Shown here piece by piece: positions 60,139-64,000 of a DNA stretch of 64,000 nucleotides. The translations under genes were made by a program, and so were the position numbers. Position 1 is the first letter of the stretch. Every line of letters starts with the position of its first letter. This stretch comes from Alteromonas_E sp965248545 (GTDB taxonomy: Bacteria; Pseudomonadota; Gammaproteobacteria; Enterobacterales; Alteromonadaceae), in the NCBI GenBank assembly GCA_965248545.1, contig OZ252110.1, forward strand, positions 3,720,001-3,784,000, in the 5' to 3' direction. The notes beneath the pieces were generated by a model that was not told where the DNA came from, ran no database searches, and worked only from the letters and a program-made list of their open reading frames with translations.

Positions 60139-61923
60139 ATGGAAAGTGACCAACCACCTACCACCCACTACCAACTAGGTCCCTTTACAATTAAAGGGCA
60201 AGAGAACCTTATTGAAGCCGATGGTGAAGTGACAAACGTGTTGCCTAAGGTTATGCGTTTATTGCTCTATTTTTGTGAAAACCCACAAAAAGTAGTCACG
60301 TTCGACGACATCATCAGCACCATTTGGCCGCGTGAAGTCGTCGGTGATAATGCTGTCTATAATCTGGTAGGTCAGCTGAGAAAAGTATTGGGCGATAGCG
60401 CAAGTGCTCCGAAATACATTCAAACCATTTCTAAAGTCGGTTACCGTTTATTAGTTGATGCCCACGCGATCCCTGTTAAAGATGATACTAGCGCAACGAA
60501 ACCGTCGCTAAGGCGCATTTCCACGCGTCCAGTTATTTTGGCGACTGCTTGCTGCGTAGTTATTATGCTTGTCTTGAGTTTCCTGCTGCTCAGAAACCAG
60601 TCTGATATATCAATCGCCAGCGCTAAACAACTGCAGTTAGGATACTATCAGTTAAACAGAGGCGACGCTGCCGGCGTTGATCAGGCAATCAGCACCTTTC
60701 AAGAGCTCTTAGCTGTAGAACCAAACTTGGCAATTGCAAAGGTCGAGTTAGCCTATGCCTTTATTCGAAAGTCACGTATTGAACCTGAAAACACTCAATT
60801 TTGGTTAACCAAAGCCTCGACTATTAGTGCAAGTAAGGGTTTGGGTCCAAGCAAAGATCGACTTGTAGCCCTTCTTAGTGCTCGCATGACTACCGACGCA
60901 GACCTCATTTCGTTGCAGCCGCAATTTTCAGCTTCGTCAGTCGTTTCCAGTGAACGACTTGCTTATGCCGATCTATTGTTTGATGCGGGTTTAGCTGATG
61001 CGGCATTGGAACAGGTAGAGATAGTGTTAGTCTCTTGCGTTGACTGCCCTTATGTTTATCGTAAACTCGCCAGCATTCAAATGGTGCTTGGCGAGGTCCA
61101 ACAAGCCTTTGACAGCTTTTCGCACTATCGGATGCTGTTGAATAAAAGCACCAATAACCCACTGGATAATGCCGGATATGTACCGCTCAATCGAACCAAC
61201 TTAACGGAAATGGCAAACTGGCTCTCTGAGCAACCGTTACCAGGCGCTCTCCTGCCACACCAGCGCAATGCGCTAGCTTTATTTTATTTAAACCTTGGTC
61301 GAATAGATAAAGCCGAATCTCTCATGCAAAAAGTTAGTACAGACACCCAGAGCTTTTTCGATCTGTATACACTTGCGGCTATAGCCGGTGCCAAGGGCGA
61401 CTTCAATAAAAGCTATGTATTACTGAATAAACGCCAGCAGCTCTTCCCGGATAATGAACGCTTTAAACTCTCGGTGGTTTTCGCTCTGTGGCAGTTGGGG
61501 AAATATGAGCAAGCTATGCAGGCTTTCACGGAATTTGAACTTGTCGCGCCCAATAGCGAAGTGCCAAGCAATTCGCGGTTTGAAACGAAGAGCCTGTATG
61601 CTGCGTTGCTCAAAGCAACGGGAAACACTAAGAAGGCAGAAGAAAACCTAGATACTTTAATTAAAAGTTTAAAGAGCGGTATGACGCCGGGTAGCGGCAC
61701 CGCGGATATAAGACTCGCCTTAGCTTTGTCCTTACACGGACAGCAACATGAAGCGCTATCGGCACTAGAGACGGCTTTATCACAAGGATGGGTATCTGAC
61801 TTCAACCAAAGTTGGTGGTATCTTCAAGATTCTCCCTATTTTAACGATTTAAAATCAAACCCTAGATTTAAGCGACTAGTCGCCAGACATCAAAAGGACA
61901 TTGAGGGAATAGGAGCACTATGA
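60139..61923 (+). CDS. CadC/ToxR-like membrane regulator with TPR sensor region
   Basis: A 594-residue one-component regulator. A winged helix covers about residues 12-105 (ending YIQTISKVGYRLL), a single membrane helix about 131-151, and the periplasmic part is TPR-like (AISTFQELLAVEPNLAIAKVELAYA; further repeats near 375-500, broken here by spacers). ATG 60139. It shares only an 86-base gap with the divergent dual hydrolase gene, so this is the likeliest target. It has the same ends as the STAND regulator at 52.6 kb but lacks the NTPase middle. Confidence 0.85.
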   Translation: MESDQPPTTHYQLGPFTIKGQENLIEADGEVTNVLPKVMRLLLYFCENPQKVVTFDDIISTIWPREVVGDNAVYNLVGQLRKVLGDSASAPKYIQTISKVGYRLLVDAHAIPVKDDTSATKPSLRRISTRPVILATACCVVIMLVLSFLLLRNQSDISIASAKQLQLGYYQLNRGDAAGVDQAISTFQELLAVEPNLAIAKVELAYAFIRKSRIEPENTQFWLTKASTISASKGLGPSKDRLVALLSARMTTDADLISLQPQFSASSVVSSERLAYADLLFDAGLADAALEQVEIVLVSCVDCPYVYRKLASIQMVLGEVQQAFDSFSHYRMLLNKSTNNPLDNAGYVPLNRTNLTEMANWLSEQPLPGALLPHQRNALALFYLNLGRIDKAESLMQKVSTDTQSFFDLYTLAAIAGAKGDFNKSYVLLNKRQQLFPDNERFKLSVVFALWQLGKYEQAMQAFTEFELVAPNSEVPSNSRFETKSLYAALLKATGNTKKAEENLDTLIKSLKSGMTPGSGTADIRLALALSLHGQQHEALSALETALSQGWVSDFNQSWWYLQDSPYFNDLKSNPRFKRLVARHQKDIEGIGAL

Positions 61924-61984
61924 TCTCCATAGGCAGTGCTTTTAGTTAGCTTATTAACCCTACGTTCAATAAGGAGCTTTAAAC

Positions 61985-62356
61985 ATGAAGGTCACTGTTT
62001 TTGCGTTAATGCTTTTTTTGCTCGTTGGCTGTACAACCGGCCGATTGGAATACATCACTCCTGAAGGTGAAACAAAATATGCCTGTGCGACAGAATACAC
62101 CTGGCAACCCAGCGTCGATAAGTATGCAGTGGAGTACATTTTAAGTCATTGTGCTAAGGAAGCGGAGAAACGCGGCAATACGATCATCGATAAGAAACTG
62201 TTAAGCCTTGATTTAACCGTACCTAAACCACCACAAGGACAAACGTGGAGTGTTGAATTGGCCAAATCGATGCATAAAAGCGGGCAACTCACGGATAAAC
62301 AATATGGCTATTTGATCGCGTTTATCGATTTAGGCCTTAAGCAACGTCCAGAATAA
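61985..62356 (+). CDS. Small lipoprotein of unknown function
   Basis: A 123-residue lipoprotein: the signal ends FLLVGC (Cys16) followed by TTGRLEY. AAGGAG lies at a good distance before ATG 61985. The mature part has a repeated Cys pair (YACATEYTW, LSHCAKEAE) that could form a disulfide. It lies 61 bases after the CadC-like gene on the same strand and may share its transcript. No family recognised. Confidence 0.78.
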   Translation: MKVTVFALMLFLLVGCTTGRLEYITPEGETKYACATEYTWQPSVDKYAVEYILSHCAKEAEKRGNTIIDKKLLSLDLTVPKPPQGQTWSVELAKSMHKSGQLTDKQYGYLIAFIDLGLKQRPE

Positions 62357-62371
62357 GCATTAATAAGAAAA

Positions 62372-62857
62372 CTATATTGCGGGTTTTCTGAATCTCTTGA
62401 ACAACGAGACAAGACCCCAAACAGTACCAACCAATAAAAGCCCTAAGCCTGCGAGTAAGAAACTGCTATCCAATTGTTTTGCTTCGGTGGCATTTGCTTG
62501 CACGACGATCCAATGTACATAGCATAAAAACACAGCGATGGCGGCGGCTGATACCTGCAACCAGCGTGACACATAGTGTAATGAATCGGCTTTTCTCTCT
62601 GCCGCTAGCCAGTAGGATTTATTTGGTAAGTTGATTAAGTCATCGGGTAGCGACGGTAAAAATGCGCCTATCCCGCCGACAAACAACGTTGTGAAAGCGA
62701 TAACCGTTACCATTAAAATCAGATAACTGTCTCTATCAACAAAACCATCTGCATTTCCGGATGCGTCAAAATGCGAAGCGACTTCATTGGGCATTTGGCC
62801 CCCGGTTAACCACACAAACAAACCGGCTGCGATCGCTATCAATAAAGATATTCTCAT
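62372..62857 (-). CDS. DUF1648-family membrane protein
   Basis: A 161-residue integral membrane protein from ATG 62857 with GGAG nine bases upstream; the frame stays open to a TTG at 62893, which I reject. About four hydrophobic segments are visible. The stretch MPNEVASHFDASGNADGFVDR right after the first helix, in two parts here for length, matches the HFD-x-G-x-x-DGF signature of DUF1648, a domain found in SdpI-type immunity proteins and many orphans. An immunity role is not implied without a partner toxin. Convergent with the lipoprotein gene. Confidence 0.78.
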   Translation of the reverse strand: MRISLLIAIAAGLFVWLTGGQMPNEVASHFDASGNADGFVDRDSYLILMVTVIAFTTLFVGGIGAFLPSLPDDLINLPNKSYWLAAERKADSLHYVSRWLQVSAAAIAVFLCYVHWIVVQANATEAKQLDSSFLLAGLGLLLVGTVWGLVSLFKRFRKPAI

Positions 62858-63007
62858 CGTTACGCACTCCCTAGCATTTTGTTTCTCCTGCAAAATTAAC
62901 GTCCCGCCTTGTGATTTGCAAGGATATTACGCATGAGTGATACGCGTTTCGCCACGGCAGCTGTTCAACAACATCTGCAGTGAGACATTACTGTAAACAG
63001 CGAGCAA

Positions 63008-63040
63008 AAAAAAAGCAGCTCACTAAATGAGCTGCTTTTT
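63008..63040. terminator. Bidirectional terminator before the tricorn-like gene end
   Basis: A perfect 12-bp stem (63011-63022 with 63028-63039) with a 5-base loop is flanked by an A run and a T run. It mainly ends the minus-strand tricorn-like protease transcript, whose stop lies 20 bases away. Confidence 0.9.
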
Positions 63041-63061
63041 CATCGGAACCTAGACCTTAGA

Positions 63062-64000
63062 TTAAAAATCAGTCGGTGCTGGCGGTACCGTTAATTTTGC
63101 TTTCGGGTTTTCTTTCAACTCTTTGAGCAGTTCCTCAACTGCACGTTCCAATGATGGATCCTGCCCCTTGAAGATCAGTTCGGGTCGGTCAATGACTTCA
63201 ATATCTGGAACGACACCTTCATTTTCGATAATCCAGTTCCCATCATTGTCCAATATTCTGAACGTAGCCGCGATGACTTGACCACCGTCAACCAGACTAG
63301 GGTTACCTGAAATACCAATTAAACCGCCCCATGTGCGGGTACCAATGATTTTGCCAAGACCCGCTTGTCTGAAGTAATACGGCAACGCGTCACCACCAGA
63401 GCTAGAGTAACCATTGATTAGCATTGCTTTAGGACCGTCATGCGCAAGCTGTGGTGTTTTCGTTGGCTCAACACCACGGCGCTTCCAATAATTTAATGGT
63501 TTGCGTGCCAGCCAAGTGATCATGTGCTCAGGTATAAAACCACCACCATTGTAGCGATCATCAATGATCAACGCCTCTTTGGTCGTTTGCGGCATGAATG
63601 TCTTGAACAACTCACGATGGCCTGCTGTGTGTGTATTCGGTAGATGAACGTAGCCAATCTTGCCATCTGACAACTCATTCACATAGTCAATCCGTGATTG
63701 AACCCACTCTCGATAGCGCAGACCCAATTCACTCGCAACCGGCTTAACAATTACCGTCCAAGTATTGTCTTTGTCTGGGGTATCACTCAGCAATAACTCA
63801 ATGTTTTGTCCTTGCGTGTTTTCTAGCAGCTCATAGACATTGTCTACCTCAGAGGTCATTTGACCTTGGATCGCAATGATAAAGTCACCCACTTTTGCTT
63901 TTACACCGGGCTCATCGAGCGGAGAACGGAAGTTCTCGTGCCAATTTTCCCCTTCAAAAATTGACGCAATACGGGTAAATCCGGAAGCGTGTTTTTCTAG
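63062..64000 (-). CDS. Tricorn-type S41 protease (partial, N-terminus off the right edge)
   Basis: The C-terminal 312 residues of a tail-specific/tricorn-like serine protease. The frame stays open from the right edge, so the GTG near 63892 is not the start. A PDZ domain comes first (LDEPGVKAKVGDFIIAIQG), then the S41 core: GKIGYVHLPNT, IIDDRYNGGG, and the nucleophile Ser in GYSSSGGDALPYYFR. GLIGISGNPSLVDGG and a degenerate tail follow. Tricorn homologues in bacteria are usually about 1000 residues or more, with N-terminal propellers that would lie beyond the window. It is probably periplasmic or secreted. Confidence 0.88.
   Translation of the reverse strand, partial: LEKHASGFTRIASIFEGENWHENFRSPLDEPGVKAKVGDFIIAIQGQMTSEVDNVYELLENTQGQNIELLLSDTPDKDNTWTVIVKPVASELGLRYREWVQSRIDYVNELSDGKIGYVHLPNTHTAGHRELFKTFMPQTTKEALIIDDRYNGGGFIPEHMITWLARKPLNYWKRRGVEPTKTPQLAHDGPKAMLINGYSSSGGDALPYYFRQAGLGKIIGTRTWGGLIGISGNPSLVDGGQVIAATFRILDNDGNWIIENEGVVPDIEVIDRPELIFKGQDPSLERAVEELLKELKENPKAKLTVPPAPTDF

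Overview
The window looks like a chromosomal segment of a gammaproteobacterium. Its left third carries the gammaproteobacterial fatty-acid block in its usual order (holB-tmk-mltG-pabC-fabF-acpP-fabG-fabD-fabH-plsX-rpmF-yceD), followed by maf, a HAD phosphatase, rluC and a divergent rne. The RNase E N-terminus, FabF, SohB, GlnS and YciK read almost like those of enteric and pseudomonad bacteria. The GC content is moderate. Secreted lipoproteins, a starch/maltose utilisation locus and a GlyGly-CTERM protein suggest a free-living, probably marine, heterotroph. I cannot name the genus. No rRNA, tRNA, CRISPR array, intact insertion sequence or integrase was seen.

Layout. 1-12.4 kb: housekeeping cluster, nearly all on the minus strand, with a terminator-like hairpin after acpP and an rne promoter plus long leader. 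12.4-22.4 kb: rne, then a sohB/TetR (PsrA-like) pair, a penicillin-acylase-type lipoprotein and a VolA-like lipase lipoprotein, the last two preceded by inverted repeats. 22.7-25.2 kb: yciK-like SDR and glnS. 25.4-34 kb: maltose/starch locus with LacI regulator, MFS sugar transporter, flavin-dependent halogenase-like protein, GH31 glucosidase/transglucosylase and GH13 amylase lipoprotein. Two of its promoter regions share an ATACGTAT palindrome, a good candidate operator. 34.1-40.2 kb: a compact cassette of O-carbamoyltransferase, SxtJ-like membrane protein and a 50-residue DUF5989-like protein, divergent from two tandem SGNH-hydrolase-like/TPR membrane proteins.

40.3-64 kb is accessory in character. 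It contains three serine beta-lactamase-fold hydrolases, one fused to an alpha/beta hydrolase. A gene for a GlyGly-CTERM surface protein is split by one in-frame TGA. There is a TPR/DUF2314-like pair. An unusual divergent locus (47.8-56.4 kb) has on one side a membrane-anchored winged-helix/STAND-NTPase/TPR regulator with a small overlapping gene, and on the other an operon encoding a protein of unknown fold, a small His-Cys (caspase-like) candidate, a small membrane protein, a membrane-tethered GH25 muramidase and an NTF2-like protein. A second winged-helix/TPR membrane regulator (60.1 kb) faces the dual hydrolase. The right edge cuts a tricorn-type S41 protease.

The two most promising regions for undescribed biology are the STAND/caspase-like/GH25 locus and the carbamoyltransferase/SxtJ/DUF5989/SGNH cassette. 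Functions given for them are inference from motifs and context.
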